The translations under genes were made by a program, and so were the position numbers. Below, piece by piece: positions 34,031-45,669 of a DNA stretch of 64,000 bases. Where the stretch lies: positions 186,001 to 250,000 of the forward strand of contig NZ_CADFEB010000002.1 of the NCBI RefSeq assembly GCF_902833085.1, read 5' to 3'. The notes below the pieces were generated by a model that worked only from the letters and a program-made list of their open reading frames with translations, made no database searches and had not been told where the DNA came from. This DNA comes from Burkholderia ubonensis (lineage in GTDB: Bacteria > Pseudomonadota > Gammaproteobacteria > Burkholderiales > Burkholderiaceae). Position 1 is the first letter of the stretch; every line of letters begins with the position of its first letter.

Positions 34031-36334
34031 ATGAGCACTGCACACGTACTGGGTTTCCCGCGCATCGGCGCGCACCGCGAACTGAAATTCGCGCTCGAGC
34101 GCTACTGGCGCGACGGGCAGGGCGCCGACGCCGAGCGCGCGCTGGTCGACACCGGCGTCTCGCTGCGCGCCGCGCACTGGGCCGCGCAGCGAGACGCGGG
34201 GCTCGACTGGGTGACGGTCGGCGATTTCGCGTGGTACGACCACGTGCTGACGACGCTCGCGCACGTCGGCGGGCTGCCGGAGCGGTTCGGCTTCGATGCG
34301 CGCAAGCTGTCGCTGGCCGACTATTTCGCGGCCGCGCGCGGCAACGTCGCGCAGCCGGCGATGGAAATGACCAAGTGGTTCGACACGAACTATCACTACC
34401 TCGTGCCGGAATACTCGCCGTCGACGACGTTCGGCGCGGGCGTCGAATGGCTGTTCGACGAAGTGCGAGAGGCACAGGCGCTCGGCCATCCGGTGAAGGT
34501 CGCGCTCGTCGGCCCGCTGACGCTGCTGTGGCTCGGCAAGGCGCGCGACGGGCTGGCCGACCGGCTGTCGCTGCTGCCGCGCCTGCTGCCCGCGTACCAG
34601 GCGCTGCTCGCGCGCCTGAAGGCCGACGGCGTCGAATGGGTGCAGATCGACGAGCCGATCTTCGCGCTCGACCTGCCCGGCGCGTGGCGCGACGCCGCGC
34701 CCGCCGCGTACGCCGAACTGGTTGCGCATGCGCCGCGCGTGCTGCTTGCGACCTACTTCGAATCGGTCGACGCGCACGCGACGCTGCTGAAATCGCTGCC
34801 GGTCGCGGGGCTGCACGTCGATCTGGTGCGCGGCGCCGCGCAGCTCGACGCGATTCTGGCCGGCTTTCCGGCCGACAAGGTGCTGTCGTGCGGGATCGTC
34901 GACGGGCGCAACGTGTGGCGCAACGATCTCGACCGGTCGCTCGCGCGGCTCGCGGCGGCGCGCGCGCAACTGGGCGAGCGGCTGTGGATCGCGACGAGCT
35001 GCTCGTTGCTGCACGCGCCGGTCGATCTCGGCAACGAGCCGAAGCTGGATGCCGAGCTGAAGCAGTGGCTCGCGTTCGCGGTGCAGAAGGCGCGCGAAGT
35101 CGCGGTGCTGCGCGATGCGTTCGTGAAGGGGCGCGAGGTCGTCGCCGGCGAGCTCGACGCGTCGCGCGCGGCGGCGCAGGCGCGCCGCACGTCGGCCCGC
35201 ATCCACAACCCGCTCGTGCAGCGCCGCGTCGCCGCGCTGACGGATGCCGACGCGCGGCGCGGCGCGCACTACGACGAGCGGGCGCGCCGCCAGCGCGCGC
35301 GCTTCCAGCTGCCGCTGCTGCCGACCACGACGATCGGCTCGTTCCCGCAGACCGCGGAGATCCGCAAGGCGCGCGCGGACTTCAAGGCGGGTGCGCTCGA
35401 CCATCTCGGCTACCTCGAGGCGATGCGCGAGCAGATCCGCATCGCGATCGGCAAGCAGGCGCGGTACGGGCTCGACGTGTACGTGCACGGCGAAGCCGAG
35501 CGCAACGACATGGTCGAATATTTCGGCGAGCTGCTGTGGGGCTTCGCGATCACCGCGAACGGCTGGGTGCAGAGCTACGGGTCGCGCTGCGTGAAGCCGC
35601 CGCTGATCTACGGCGACGTGTTCCTGCCGGAGTCGATGACGGTCGGCTGGGCGCAGTACGCGCAAGGCCTGACCGACAAGCCCGTGAAGGGGATGCTGAC
35701 GGGGCCCGTGACGATGCTGCAGTGGTCGTTCGTGCGCGACGACCAGCCGCGTGCGGCCACCGCGCTGCAGATCGCGCTCGCGCTGCGCCAGGAGACGGTC
35801 GACCTCGAGCGCGCCGGCATCGGCATGATCCAGATCGACGAGCCGGCGCTGCGCGAAGGTCTGCCGCTGCGCGAGCGCGACCGGGCCGCGTATCTCGACT
35901 GGGCGGTGCGCGCGTTCCGGGTGGCGGCGTCGGGCGTCGCCGATGACACGCAGATCCACACGCACATGTGCTATTCGGAATTCGGCGACATCCTGCCGTC
36001 GATCGCCGCGCTCGACGCCGATGTGATCTCGATCGAGACGACCCGCTCGAACATGGAGTTGCTCGACGATTTCGAATCGTTCGCGTATCCGAACGAGATC
36101 GGCCCGGGCGTCTACGACATCCATTCGCCGCGCGTGCCCGGCCGCGACGAGATGGTCGCGCTGATCGAGCGTGCGCTGGCGCGGATTCCGGCCGAGCGAT
36201 TGTGGGTCAATCCGGACTGCGGGCTGAAGACGCGCGACTGGCGCGAAGTCGACGCGGCGCTGACCGCGATGGTCGAGGCCGCGCGGATCGCGCGTTCGCG
36301 GGTGGAAGCGCAGGCGCCGGCCGTGCCGGCCTGA
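34031..36334 (+). CDS. metE: Cobalamin-independent methionine synthase
   Basis: A 767-residue zinc enzyme that methylates homocysteine from 5-methyltetrahydropteroyl-glutamate. The protein begins [20 protein letters not shown]. The C-terminal catalytic half has [12 protein letters not shown] and zinc ligands in THMCYSEF (His, Cys), SIETTRS (Glu) and NPDCGLKTR (Cys). The ATG at 34031 is preceded by GGAGG at 34019-34023, so the upstream in-frame ATG at 33986 is rejected. It is expressed from the MetR-controlled promoter between metR and metE. Confidence 0.97.
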   Translation: MSTAHVLGFPRIGAHRELKFALERYWRDGQGADAERALVDTGVSLRAAHWAAQRDAGLDWVTVGDFAWYDHVLTTLAHVGGLPERFGFDARKLSLADYFAAARGNVAQPAMEMTKWFDTNYHYLVPEYSPSTTFGAGVEWLFDEVREAQALGHPVKVALVGPLTLLWLGKARDGLADRLSLLPRLLPAYQALLARLKADGVEWVQIDEPIFALDLPGAWRDAAPAAYAELVAHAPRVLLATYFESVDAHATLLKSLPVAGLHVDLVRGAAQLDAILAGFPADKVLSCGIVDGRNVWRNDLDRSLARLAAARAQLGERLWIATSCSLLHAPVDLGNEPKLDAELKQWLAFAVQKAREVAVLRDAFVKGREVVAGELDASRAAAQARRTSARIHNPLVQRRVAALTDADARRGAHYDERARRQRARFQLPLLPTTTIGSFPQTAEIRKARADFKAGALDHLGYLEAMREQIRIAIGKQARYGLDVYVHGEAERNDMVEYFGELLWGFAITANGWVQSYGSRCVKPPLIYGDVFLPESMTVGWAQYAQGLTDKPVKGMLTGPVTMLQWSFVRDDQPRAATALQIALALRQETVDLERAGIGMIQIDEPALREGLPLRERDRAAYLDWAVRAFRVAASGVADDTQIHTHMCYSEFGDILPSIAALDADVISIETTRSNMELLDDFESFAYPNEIGPGVYDIHSPRVPGRDEMVALIERALARIPAERLWVNPDCGLKTRDWREVDAALTAMVEAARIARSRVEAQAPAVPA

Positions 36335-36369
36335 AGCGGACCCGAATCCGGCCCGGTGCGGGCGGGGGC

Positions 36370-36408
36370 CGAAAAAAAGCCGGCGCCGCATCGAGCGGCG
36401 CCGGCTTT
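36370..36408. terminator. Bidirectional terminator between metE and pepN
   Basis: A 14-bp stem AAAGCCGGCGCCGC/GCGGCGCCGGCTTT (36375-36388 and 36394-36407) has an A run on its left and T run on its right, so it works for both convergent genes. Confidence 0.9.
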
Positions 36409-36440
36409 GTCGCGTTGGGCCGACGCGGAAACGGGTCGCG

Positions 36441-39134
36441 TCAGGCGAGCGCCTTCTCGACGATCTCGCGCACGTCGCGCGACTTGGCGCCGGCGGCGAC
36501 CTGCTCGAGCGCGGCCTTCATCCGCTCGCGCAGCGCGGGCGTGAAGCGGCGCCACAGTTCGAGCGAGCGTGCGAGGCGCGCGGCGACCTGCGGATTGATC
36601 GCATCGAGCGCCAGCACCTGCTCGGCCCAGAACGCATAGCCCGAGCCGTCCGCCGCGTGGAACTGCGCGGGGTTCGCCGCGCAGAAGCTGAAGATCAGCG
36701 AGCGGGCGCGGTTCGGGTTCTTCAGGTTGAACGCCGGATGCGCGAGCAGCTTGCGAACCTTGTCGAGCGTCGGGTGCGCGGGCGTGCCGCGTTGCGCCGC
36801 CTGCATCGCGAACCACTTGTCGATCACCAGCGCCTCCTTTTCGAAGCGCCGGTAGAAGTCGGCGAGCGCGCGCTCGGCCGGTTCGTTCGCGCCGGCCGCG
36901 GCGGCCGACAGCAGCGCGCCCAGCGCGGCCGCTCGATCGGTCATGTTGTTCGCCGCGTCGTATTGCGCGCTCGCGACGCGCACCGCGTCGGCCGGGTCTT
37001 CCAGCTCGGCGAGGTAGGCGAGCGCGAGATTCTTCAGCGCGCGGCGGCCGGAGGCGTCCGGCGTCGGTTCATAGGCGCCCGGCGTCTGCTGGCCGTCGTA
37101 TGCGGCGAGCCAGTCGGCGCGCAGCGCGGTCGCGAGCTGGCGGCGCACGAATTGGCGCGCGCGATGCACGGCGGCCGGATCGGACTCGGCCATCTGGTCG
37201 GCGAGGTAGGTTTCGGACGGCAGCGTCAGCGCGAGCTCGCGGAACGCGGGCGACAGCGCGTCGTCGGTCAGCACGCGACGGAACGCGGCGACGAAATTCT
37301 CGCCGAGCGCGAGCGGCTCGTTTGCGGCCGCGCGCGCGGCGAGCGTCAGCAGCGCGCGGGTCGCGAGGCGCTGGCCCGCTTCCCAGCGGTTGAACGGATC
37401 GCTGTCGTGCGCGAGCAGGAACGCGAGGTCGTCGTCGCTGTAGTCGTACTCGACGATCACCGGCGCGGAGAAGTTGCGCAGCAGCGACGGCAGCGGCTCG
37501 TGCGGCACGTCGACGAACGTGAAGGTCTGCTCGGCGTCGGTGAATTCGAGCACGCGCGTCGTGCCGGCGGCGGCGGCCTCGCCGTCGAGGCGCAGCGGCA
37601 GGTCGCGGCCGTCGCGGCCGATCAGGCCGATCGCGAACGGAATCAGGAGCGGACCCTTCTGCGTCTCGCGCGCGGCGGGCGACGCGTCGCCGAAGCCCTG
37701 CGCGAGGGTCAGCGTGTAGCGGCGCGCGGCTGCGTCATACGCGGTCTTCACCGTCACGCGCGGCGTGCCGGCCTGGCTGTACCAGCGCTCGAACTGCGCG
37801 AGGTCGCGGCCGTTCGCGTCCGCCATCGCGTGGCGGAAATCGTCGCAGGTGACCGCGTGGCCGTCGTGGCGCTTGAAGTACAGGTCCATTCCCTTGCGGA
37901 AGCCGTCGCGGCCGAACAGCGTCTGGTACATCCGCACGACTTCCGAGCCTTTCTCGTAGACGGTCATCGTGTAGAAGTTGTTGATCTCGACGTAGCTTTC
38001 CGGGCGCACCGGGTGCGCCATCGGGCCTGCGTCCTCGGCGAACTGAAGCTGGCGCAGCACGCGCACGTCCTCGATGCGCTTGACCGCGCGGGCCGCCGCG
38101 TTCGCGTCGTCGCCCGCGGCCATGTCGGCCGAGAACTCCTGGTCGCGGAACACCGTCAGGCCTTCCTTCAGGCTCAGCTGGAACCAGTCGCGGCAGGTCA
38201 CGCGGTTGCCGGTCCAGTTATGGAAATACTCGTGGCCGACGACCGATTCGATGTTCGCGAAATCGGTGTCGGTCGCCGTTTCGGGGTTCGCCAGCACATA
38301 CTTCGTGTTGAAGATGTTGAGCCCCTTGTTTTCCATCGCGCCCATGTTGAAGTCGCCGACCGCGACGATCATGAAGCGGTCGAGATCGAGCTCGAGGCCG
38401 AAGCGCTTCTCGTCCCAGCGGATCGAGTGGATCAGCGAATCCATCGCGTGACGGGTCTTGTCGAGGTCTTGCGGCTCGACCCACACCTGCAGCAGCTTCT
38501 CCTTGCCGGAGCCGGTCGTGATCTTCTCCTCGATCGCGACGAGCTTGCCCGCGACGAGCGCGAACAGGTAGCTCGGCTTCCTGAACGGGTCTTCCCACTT
38601 CGCGAAGTGGCGGCCGTCGGGCAGCTCGCCGGAATCGACCAGGTTGCCGTTCGACAGCAGCACCGGGTATGCGGCCTTGTCCGCGCGCAGCGTCACCGTG
38701 TACGACGCCATCACGTCGGGACGGTCGAGGAAATAGGTGATGCGGCGGAAGCCCTCGGCCTCGCACTGCGTGAAGAAGTTGCCGCTCGACACGTACAGGC
38801 CGGACAGCGTCGTGTTCTGGTCCGGCGCGCAGGCGCTGTCGAGCGTCAGCTCGAACGCGTCGGGCACGTTCTCGACGGTCAGCCCGCGCTCGTGCGCGCG
38901 CACGGCCGCATGCGGCGCACCGTCGAGCGATGCGCCGACGAATTCGAGCGCCTCGCCCATCAGCTCCAGGTGCGGGGCGGGCGCGGCGTCGGGATTGCGG
39001 CGCACGCGCATCGTGTTCCTGACGATCGTGCGGGCCGGCGCGAGGTCGAATTCGAGCGCGACGGAATCGATGAGGAACGCCGGCGGCGTGTAGTCGGCGC
39101 GGCGGATCACGGTGGAGGAGGCGTTGTCGGACAT
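36441..39134 (-). CDS. pepN: Aminopeptidase N (M1 family)
   Basis: An 897-residue zinc aminopeptidase that cleaves N-terminal residues from peptides in the cytoplasm. The exopeptidase motif GAMEN is at 265-269, and the zinc site [14 protein letters not shown] has HExxH at 301-305 with the distal Glu at about 324 (SLKEGLT). The beta-sandwich N-terminal domain and the all-helical C-terminal DUF3458 domain are complete. The ATG at 39134 ([15 protein letters not shown]) is chosen because the upstream extension is low-complexity. It is convergent with metE across a shared terminator. Confidence 0.96.
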   Translation of the reverse strand: MSDNASSTVIRRADYTPPAFLIDSVALEFDLAPARTIVRNTMRVRRNPDAAPAPHLELMGEALEFVGASLDGAPHAAVRAHERGLTVENVPDAFELTLDSACAPDQNTTLSGLYVSSGNFFTQCEAEGFRRITYFLDRPDVMASYTVTLRADKAAYPVLLSNGNLVDSGELPDGRHFAKWEDPFRKPSYLFALVAGKLVAIEEKITTGSGKEKLLQVWVEPQDLDKTRHAMDSLIHSIRWDEKRFGLELDLDRFMIVAVGDFNMGAMENKGLNIFNTKYVLANPETATDTDFANIESVVGHEYFHNWTGNRVTCRDWFQLSLKEGLTVFRDQEFSADMAAGDDANAAARAVKRIEDVRVLRQLQFAEDAGPMAHPVRPESYVEINNFYTMTVYEKGSEVVRMYQTLFGRDGFRKGMDLYFKRHDGHAVTCDDFRHAMADANGRDLAQFERWYSQAGTPRVTVKTAYDAAARRYTLTLAQGFGDASPAARETQKGPLLIPFAIGLIGRDGRDLPLRLDGEAAAAGTTRVLEFTDAEQTFTFVDVPHEPLPSLLRNFSAPVIVEYDYSDDDLAFLLAHDSDPFNRWEAGQRLATRALLTLAARAAANEPLALGENFVAAFRRVLTDDALSPAFRELALTLPSETYLADQMAESDPAAVHRARQFVRRQLATALRADWLAAYDGQQTPGAYEPTPDASGRRALKNLALAYLAELEDPADAVRVASAQYDAANNMTDRAAALGALLSAAAAGANEPAERALADFYRRFEKEALVIDKWFAMQAAQRGTPAHPTLDKVRKLLAHPAFNLKNPNRARSLIFSFCAANPAQFHAADGSGYAFWAEQVLALDAINPQVAARLARSLELWRRFTPALRERMKAALEQVAAGAKSRDVREIVEKALA

Positions 39135-39319
39135 GGTTGTCGAGGTCGGTGGAATCGGGATCGGGCGCGCGGCGCGGGCCCGGCGGATCGGCCCATTGTA
39201 CAAAGGCTTGAGTTTGCGTGCCGTGCGAACTTTTTACCGTTTCGGACAGTCCGCGTATTATCGGCATCCCGACCGTTCGCGCGACGCGACGGGCGGGTGA
39301 CGGATTGACGAGGACGATC

Positions 39320-40021
39320 ATGAGACGCGAACGGATTTTTCGCGGTGCAGGTTGGGCGGCGGCGCTGTGCGTGGCGCTGCTGGCGGGCTGCACCAGCTAC
39401 GTGACGACGCAGGTCACGGCCTTCTCCGACTGGAGCGGCAGTGACGCGACACGCACCTATGCCTTCACGCGCAGCGACGCGCAGAAGAACAGCATCGAGC
39501 AGTCGACCTACGAGCCGATCGTTGCCGGCGAACTGTCTTCATATGCGTTCCGCCAGGTGCCGCAGGCGAGCGCCCGCTACCTGGTCGGGCTGAGCTACGG
39601 CATCGGCAGCGACCTGGTGGCGGTGCCGACGCCGGTCTATTACGACCCCTGGTTCCCGGGGCCGTACTGGCGGCGCGGGCCGTGGGGCCCGGGCCCGTGG
39701 GGGCCCTGGGGGCCGTTCCCGAGCGGCTACGTGAACCAGACGTACCAGGTGTTCGACTACACGCTCGGCATCCGCATCACCGAGCGCGCGACGGGCAAGG
39801 AAGTCTATAACGTGACCGCGCGCACGACCGGCGACAACGGCGTGCTGCTGTATGCGATGCCGTTCCTCGCGCGCAGCGCGCTCGCCGATTTCCCGCTCGG
39901 CAACGGCGCGGTCAGGACCGTGCGGCTGCCGGTCGACAAGAAGGGCGGGCCGGCCGCGCCGGCGGCCAACGAGCGCGCGGTGTCGGCCGCGCCGGCGTCG
40001 GGCGCGGCGGTAGTCAAGTAG
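39320..40021 (+). CDS. DUF4136-family lipoprotein with Gly/Trp/Pro repeat
   Basis: A 233-residue protein with a lipobox LAGC (Cys about residue 25; WAAALCVALLAGCTSY). The N-terminal part (VTAFSDWSGSDATRTYAFTR) fits DUF4136. The middle contains WRRGPWGPGPWGPWGPFPSG, a Gly-Pro-Trp repeat that is probably surface-exposed. The C-terminal part (FDYTLGIRITERATGKEVYN) resembles a beta-structured lipoprotein domain. The start ATG at 39320 has a GAGGAC upstream. Lipoprotein of unknown function, single transcription unit. Confidence 0.82.
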   Translation: MRRERIFRGAGWAAALCVALLAGCTSYVTTQVTAFSDWSGSDATRTYAFTRSDAQKNSIEQSTYEPIVAGELSSYAFRQVPQASARYLVGLSYGIGSDLVAVPTPVYYDPWFPGPYWRRGPWGPGPWGPWGPFPSGYVNQTYQVFDYTLGIRITERATGKEVYNVTARTTGDNGVLLYAMPFLARSALADFPLGNGAVRTVRLPVDKKGGPAAPAANERAVSAAPASGAAVVK

Positions 40022-40070
40022 AAGGCGATGGCGGCGCCGCGGCCGCTGGCCGGCCGCGGCGCCGCGCGGG

Positions 40071-40643
40071 TCATGCCCCGACGCCGAACAGCGCGAGCGC
40101 GCCGAGCACGACGAACAGCACGGCCGCGATGCCGTGCACGACCTTCGTCGGCAGACGGTGCGCAAAGCGGTCGCCGAGCAGGATCGCAGGCACGTTCGCG
40201 AGCATCATCCCGAACGTCGTGCCGGCGACGACGCCGATGTAATCCTGGAAGCGCGCGGCGAGCGCGACGGTCGCGATCTGGGTCTTGTCGCCCATTTCGG
40301 CGAGGAAGAACGCGACCAGGGTCGCGCCGAACACGCCGAGCCGCGAGCGGTTCGCGTTGGCTTCGTCGGCGTCGAGCTTGTCCGGCACCAGGATCCACAG
40401 CCCCATCCCGATGAACGAGAATGCGAGCGCCCAGCGCATGATCGACGGCGTGACGAGCGCGCCGAGCCATTCGCCGAGCGCGCCCGCGAAGCCGTGGTTG
40501 ACGAGCGTCGCGACCAGCACGCCGAGAATGATCGGAACGGGCTTGCGGTAGCGCGCGGCGAGCACGAGGGAAAGCAGTTGCGTCTTGTCGCCGATTTCTG
40601 CGAGGGCGACGGCGCCGGTGGAGATCAGGAAGGCTTGGGTCAC
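40071..40643 (-). CDS. UPF0016/GDT1 family manganese exporter (MneA-like)
   Basis: A 190-residue membrane protein with two copies of the cation-transport motif E-x-G-D-K-T-Q: EIGDKTQ (16-22) and EMGDKTQ (116-122), each in a hydrophobic helix. Six helices are expected. Bacterial relatives such as MneA of Vibrio and of Xanthomonas export Mn2+. The Mn2+ riboswitch candidate upstream supports the same substrate. The motif repeats show internal duplication. Confidence 0.9.
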   Translation of the reverse strand: MTQAFLISTGAVALAEIGDKTQLLSLVLAARYRKPVPIILGVLVATLVNHGFAGALGEWLGALVTPSIMRWALAFSFIGMGLWILVPDKLDADEANANRSRLGVFGATLVAFFLAEMGDKTQIATVALAARFQDYIGVVAGTTFGMMLANVPAILLGDRFAHRLPTKVVHGIAAVLFVVLGALALFGVGA

Positions 40644-40725
40644 GTACGGGGTTCCACGGGCCTGTCGTTATGCGTGCGAGCGACGATCCACGGCGCGCCG
40701 GGCCCTGATGCGGCGCACTGTGAAC

Positions 40726-40853
40726 CATCGGTCTCGCCAGGCCTTCGGTGGCTGCGCCCGCCATGGCCGAACGGCCAAGTCTGTTGACGGACGCCTCCGT
40801 CACGATGCGCGCCGGTGGCGCGGGACATCGAGCGGAGCGGCTACTCCCCAATG
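40726..40853 (-). promoter_or_regulatory. Manganese (yybP-ykoY) riboswitch
   Basis: The minus strand from 40853 reads CATTGGGGAGTAGCC, then a GTCAACA loop (near 40781), then GGCGAGACCGATG at 40726-40738. GGGGAGTAG, GTCAACA and GGCGAGACC in this order are the diagnostic conserved segments of the yybP-ykoY aptamer. P1 is formed by CATTGG (40848-40853) and CCGATG (40726-40731). Mn2+ binding would switch on the exporter whose start lies about 80 bases downstream. Found by eye; a covariance model would settle it. Confidence 0.85.
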
Positions 40854-40933
40854 AGGAGCGGATTCTAGCACGGCGTGCGCCGCGCGCAAAAGCGGTTCGG
40901 ACACCGCATCGCGCGGCGCGCGCCGGCGTTCGG

Positions 40934-42247
40934 TCAGGCGGTGCGGCGCGCGGTGCCGCGCTCGTGCACGCAGCGGCCGGCCGCATAGGTCCGGTACACG
41001 GCCCGGTCGTCGCCGAGCAGCGCGAACGCGAACAGCAGCTCCTCGAGCGATTCCGCGCGCTGCGTGCGGCGCGCGAGCAGCGGCGTCGCCTGCGGATCGA
41101 GCACGACGAAGTCCGCCTCGGTGCGCGGCGCGAGCGTGCCGACCGTGTCCGCGAGGTCGAGCGCGTGCGCGGCGCCCGCGGTCGCGAGCCAGAACATCCG
41201 CGTGGCGCTCAGGTGATGCCCGGACAGCCGGGCGACCTTGTGCGCCTCGTTCATCGTCTGCAGCATCGAGAACGACGTGCCGCCGCCGACGTCGGTCGCG
41301 AGCGCGACCGGCACGCCGTATTCGCCGGCCTTGTCGAAGTCGAACAGGCCGCTGCCGAGGAAGAAGTTCGACGTCGGGCAGTGCGCGACCACGGTGCCCG
41401 TCTCGGCCATCCGGCGGCGGTCCTCGTCGTCGAGATGGATGCAGTGGCCGTACACCGCGCGGCGGCGCAGCAGCCCGTAATGATCGTAGATGTCGAGGTA
41501 GCTGCGGTGGCCGGGGAACAGCTCGGCCGCCCATTTCACCTCGTCGACGTTCTCGGCCACGTGGCTCTGCACGAACACGTCCGGATGGCGGCGCGCGAGT
41601 TCGGCGCACGCCTCGAGCTGCGCCTCGGTCGACGTCGGCGCGAAGCGCGGCGTGAGCGCGTACATCTGGCGGCCGCGGCCGTGCCAGCGGCCGATCAGCT
41701 CCGCGCTGTCGTCGTACCCCGATTGCGCGGTATCGCGCAGGAATTCGGGGCAGTTGCGGTCCATCAGCACCTTGCCCGCGATCATCCGCAGGTCGCGCGC
41801 GTCGCTCACCGTGAACAGCGCGTCCGCCGACTGCTTGTGCACCGTGCAGTAGACGAGTGCGCTCGTCGTGCCGCACGCGAGCAGCTCGTCGACGAAGAAT
41901 TCCGCGACCTCGCGCGCATGGTCGGCGTCGCCGAACTGCCGCTCGGTCGGGAACGTGTACTTGTCGAGCCACGGCAGCAGGCCGGGCGCCGGCGACGCGA
42001 TCATGTCCGTCTGCGGGTAGTGGATGTGCGTGTCGATGAAGCCGGGCACGATCAGCTTGTCGCGCAGGTCGTGCACGAGCGCGTCGGGCGGCAGCGTCGC
42101 GGCGAGCCGCGCGTGCGGGCCGGCCGCGACGACCTTGCCGTCGTCGACGATCAGAAGGCCGTCGGTCTCGTAGTGCACGGCCTGGTCGGATTGCGCCGGG
42201 TCGCCGCTGAAGGTCAGCAGCCGGGCGCGGAAAGCGGTTTGCGTCAT
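40934..42247 (-). CDS. guaD: Guanine deaminase
   Basis: A 437-residue amidohydrolase that deaminates guanine to xanthine in purine salvage/catabolism. Zinc ligands occur in VPGFIDTHIHYPQTDMI, QSHVAENVDEVKWA and YGHCIHLDDED, with LATDVGGGTSFSML near the end. Its length fits bacterial GuaD. It is in a run with the deaminase and xdhC on the same strand, a purine-degradation cluster leading to xanthine and uric acid. Confidence 0.94.
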   Translation of the reverse strand: MTQTAFRARLLTFSGDPAQSDQAVHYETDGLLIVDDGKVVAAGPHARLAATLPPDALVHDLRDKLIVPGFIDTHIHYPQTDMIASPAPGLLPWLDKYTFPTERQFGDADHAREVAEFFVDELLACGTTSALVYCTVHKQSADALFTVSDARDLRMIAGKVLMDRNCPEFLRDTAQSGYDDSAELIGRWHGRGRQMYALTPRFAPTSTEAQLEACAELARRHPDVFVQSHVAENVDEVKWAAELFPGHRSYLDIYDHYGLLRRRAVYGHCIHLDDEDRRRMAETGTVVAHCPTSNFFLGSGLFDFDKAGEYGVPVALATDVGGGTSFSMLQTMNEAHKVARLSGHHLSATRMFWLATAGAAHALDLADTVGTLAPRTEADFVVLDPQATPLLARRTQRAESLEELLFAFALLGDDRAVYRTYAAGRCVHERGTARRTA

Positions 42248-42403
42248 GACGAATGGTCCTGCGTGGAAAAAACGATCAGCGTGGTGCGAGCGGCGGCGCG
42301 GGGCGGGTTGCGACGGCCCGCGCCGCCTCGGATATCAATCGGAAAAGCGTTCCTCAAGGTCGGTCGCCGTGACCGCGGCAGTCCGCATTCGTCGGTCGCC
42401 TCG

Positions 42404-43447
<1,044 letters not shown>

Positions 43448-44452
43448 TCAGAAAGTAGGGGAAGCCTGCGCGGGCGCATGCGCTTCGACGGCCTGCAGCA
43501 ACTGCGCGGCCACCGAGATCGCGATCACTTCGGGGGCCTTGTCGACGATGCCTTCGACGCCGATCGGGCAGCGCATCCGCGCGATCTGCGCCGGATCGAC
43601 GCCGAGCGCCGCGAGCCGGTGATCGAACTGCACGCGCTTCGTGTGCGAGCCGATCATCCCGAAGTACGCGTAGTCGCCGCGTCGCAGGATGCGCTCGGCC
43701 AGCGCGAAGTCACGCGCATGATCGTGCGTCATCACGACGAAGTAGCTCTGCGGCGGCGCGGCGTCGACGGCGTCGTCCGGCGTGTCGCTCGCGTCGATCG
43801 TCAGGTTGCCGATCCCGGCGAGCGTGTCGGACGGCGGGAACGCCGCGTCGCGCCGGTCGACCCAGCGCACGCTGCACGGCAGCGTCGCGAGCACCTTCAC
43901 GAGCGCGGCGCTCACGTGCCCGGCGCCGAACAGCACGACCGGGAACGCATGCGGCGCGATCGTCTCGGTCATCAGCGAGACGCCGCCGGTTTCCCACAGC
44001 AGGCAGTCGGCGCGCGCGGCGGCCGGTTCCGGCTCGCTCAGGAGCGGCGCGCCCGGCGAGGGGCCGAATGATACGCTACGCACGGTCGCGGCGCCGGCCG
44101 CGACACGTTTCGCGAGCGACATGATCCAGCCGAGATCGCCGACGTCGAGCCGCTCGAACGCGAGCACCACCGCGCCGCCGCAGCACTGGCCGAGGCTCGG
44201 GCCGAGCGCGAGCCGCTCGAGCTTGCGTGCGTGCGGCACGTGCGCGCCGTCCTTCAGCAGGTGTCGCGCGATTTCGATCGCCTTCCATTCCAGATGACCG
44301 CCGCCGATCGTGTGGCGCGCGGTGTCGCGCGTCACGAGCATCTTGGTGCCGGCTTCGCGCGGTGCGGAGCCGTCGGTGTGCGCGACGGTGACGAGCACGG
44401 CCGCTTCGCCGTGCGCGAGCATGTGCTGGAGATCGCCGAGCCACGGTTCCAT
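43448..44452 (-). CDS. xdhC: Xanthine dehydrogenase accessory protein XdhC
   Basis: A 334-residue protein that delivers the sulfurated molybdenum cofactor to xanthine dehydrogenase. It starts MEPWLGDLQHMLAHGEAAVL and has TDGSAPREAGTKMLVTRDTA, IGGGHLEWKAIEIARHLLKD, LGQCCGGAVVLAFE and a C-terminal VVLFGAGHVSAALVK Rossmann segment. The ATG at 44452 is the standard start; upstream sequence is low-complexity and not homologous. The xdhAB genes it serves are not in this window. Confidence 0.9.
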   Translation of the reverse strand: MEPWLGDLQHMLAHGEAAVLVTVAHTDGSAPREAGTKMLVTRDTARHTIGGGHLEWKAIEIARHLLKDGAHVPHARKLERLALGPSLGQCCGGAVVLAFERLDVGDLGWIMSLAKRVAAGAATVRSVSFGPSPGAPLLSEPEPAAARADCLLWETGGVSLMTETIAPHAFPVVLFGAGHVSAALVKVLATLPCSVRWVDRRDAAFPPSDTLAGIGNLTIDASDTPDDAVDAAPPQSYFVVMTHDHARDFALAERILRRGDYAYFGMIGSHTKRVQFDHRLAALGVDPAQIARMRCPIGVEGIVDKAPEVIAISVAAQLLQAVEAHAPAQASPTF

Positions 44453-45040
44453 CAGTGGGCTCCCGGACGGTCGGTGCAGGATGCGCGGCGCGGGCCGGCG
44501 GGCGCCGCAGCGGGTGCGGGGCGGGGCGTGCGAGGTGCGCCGCCGAATGAGCGGCCGGATGAGCCGCCAAATGCGGCGCGGACGCCATGAGGGTGACAGA
44601 TGCGGATGGTTTGCGTTGTCATGATGAATCCGGTCGACATTGCGGATCAGGCGCGCGTTACGCAGGGTTCGAGACCGCCCGGCCTCGCGCACGTAGATCG
44701 CCATCCAGCCCGCACGATAGCACTGCAAAAAGGCCGGAAGATCGTCCGGCGTTGATGCGCGCTATCAGACGGCGATCATGTCGATCATAGGCCCGTCGCG
44801 GGACGTTGCGGGTCCGGCGGCCCGAGGCCGGCCGGACGCAGGCCCGGCGGGGCTGGGCAGTGTGCGACGGTGAAGCGGGGCGGGAGGTGGTCTGCCCGGA
44901 AAGGCGCGCCGCAAAGGGGTAGGTGTTTACGCGCGGCCGGCGAGGCGCGGCCGGCGAGGTGTGGTCGGCAAGGCGCGGCCAGTGAGATACGGCCGGCAGT
45001 TGCGGCCGGCCGCGGCCGCGCGCGCGGAACCGGTCGCGGC
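44453..45040. other. 588-bp non-coding stretch with 14-bp tandem repeats
   Basis: No convincing gene is seen in either strand; the open frames are arginine-rich low-complexity shadows. The right part (44931-45000) is a run of five 14-bp units, the first two identical (GCGCGGCCGGCGAG) and the rest degenerate. Its upstream part is the promoter region of xdhC. Confidence 0.45.
44931..45000. repeat. Tandem array of five degenerate 14-bp units
   Basis: Units at 44931, 44945, 44959, 44973 and 44987 share the pattern GCGCGGCCGGCGAG with increasing divergence (for example GTGTGGTCGGCAAG and GCGCGGCCAGTGAG). It could vary in copy number between strains. Confidence 0.75.
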
Positions 45041-45553
45041 TCAGCCCGCGAGCTTGCGGCGATTGCGCCAGAGGCTCGCGGCAACCGGGATCAGGATCGC
45101 CGCGAAGCCGATCAGCGCCCAGCCGGGCAGCAGGATGCCGAAGATCGGCGGATAGACGGTCTCGCACAGACCGGCGACCTTGAACATGCCGGGGAACCAG
45201 TGCGCGGGCGGCAGGCTGTCGACGATCGGCTGCAGCGTGTCGAAGCCGCAGCTGAAGCCGGGGTTCATCTGGATCGACAGGTGTCGCGCGGCAGTGCCGA
45301 CGCCGGCGGCCGCCGAGATCGCGATCAGCAATTCGAGCAGCCAGACGCCGCGCCAGTGGTGCATCCCGGCGGCGAGGAACGCGAAGATGCCGATCGCCGC
45401 GAAGAAGTAGCGCTGGATGATGCACAGCGGGCACGGGTCCTCGTTCTTCACGTACTGCAGATAGAGCGCGCCGGCGAGCAGGGCGATGCATATCCAGCCG
45501 AGCAGCATCAGCAGGCGGCGTTCACGGCGTAGCGCAAGCGTGTAGTCGTTCAT
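45041..45553 (-). CDS. dsbB: DsbB disulfide-bond formation protein
   Basis: A 170-residue four-helix inner-membrane oxidoreductase that re-oxidises DsbA and passes electrons to quinone. The first redox pair is CPLC (Cys41, Cys44) followed by IIQRYFF, and the second is Cys102 and Cys130 in a periplasmic loop. Topology and lengths fit. It is a single gene. Confidence 0.94.
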   Translation of the reverse strand: MNDYTLALRRERRLLMLLGWICIALLAGALYLQYVKNEDPCPLCIIQRYFFAAIGIFAFLAAGMHHWRGVWLLELLIAISAAAGVGTAARHLSIQMNPGFSCGFDTLQPIVDSLPPAHWFPGMFKVAGLCETVYPPIFGILLPGWALIGFAAILIPVAASLWRNRRKLAG

Positions 45554-45669
45554 GGTCAGCGAGATTCCTCGTGGGTCGGTCCGGAAAACAATCGCGCGAT
45601 TTTAGCGCGAACGAACTGGCACGAAACTGACAGCCTGCTCGGCGCGCGCCGCCGCGCCCCGCTCATGCG

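Noticed and set aside
34031..36334. Cobalamin riboswitch upstream of metE
   Set aside because: The metR-metE gap is only 115 bp and holds a MetR box and ribosome site; there is no room or sequence for a B12 aptamer.
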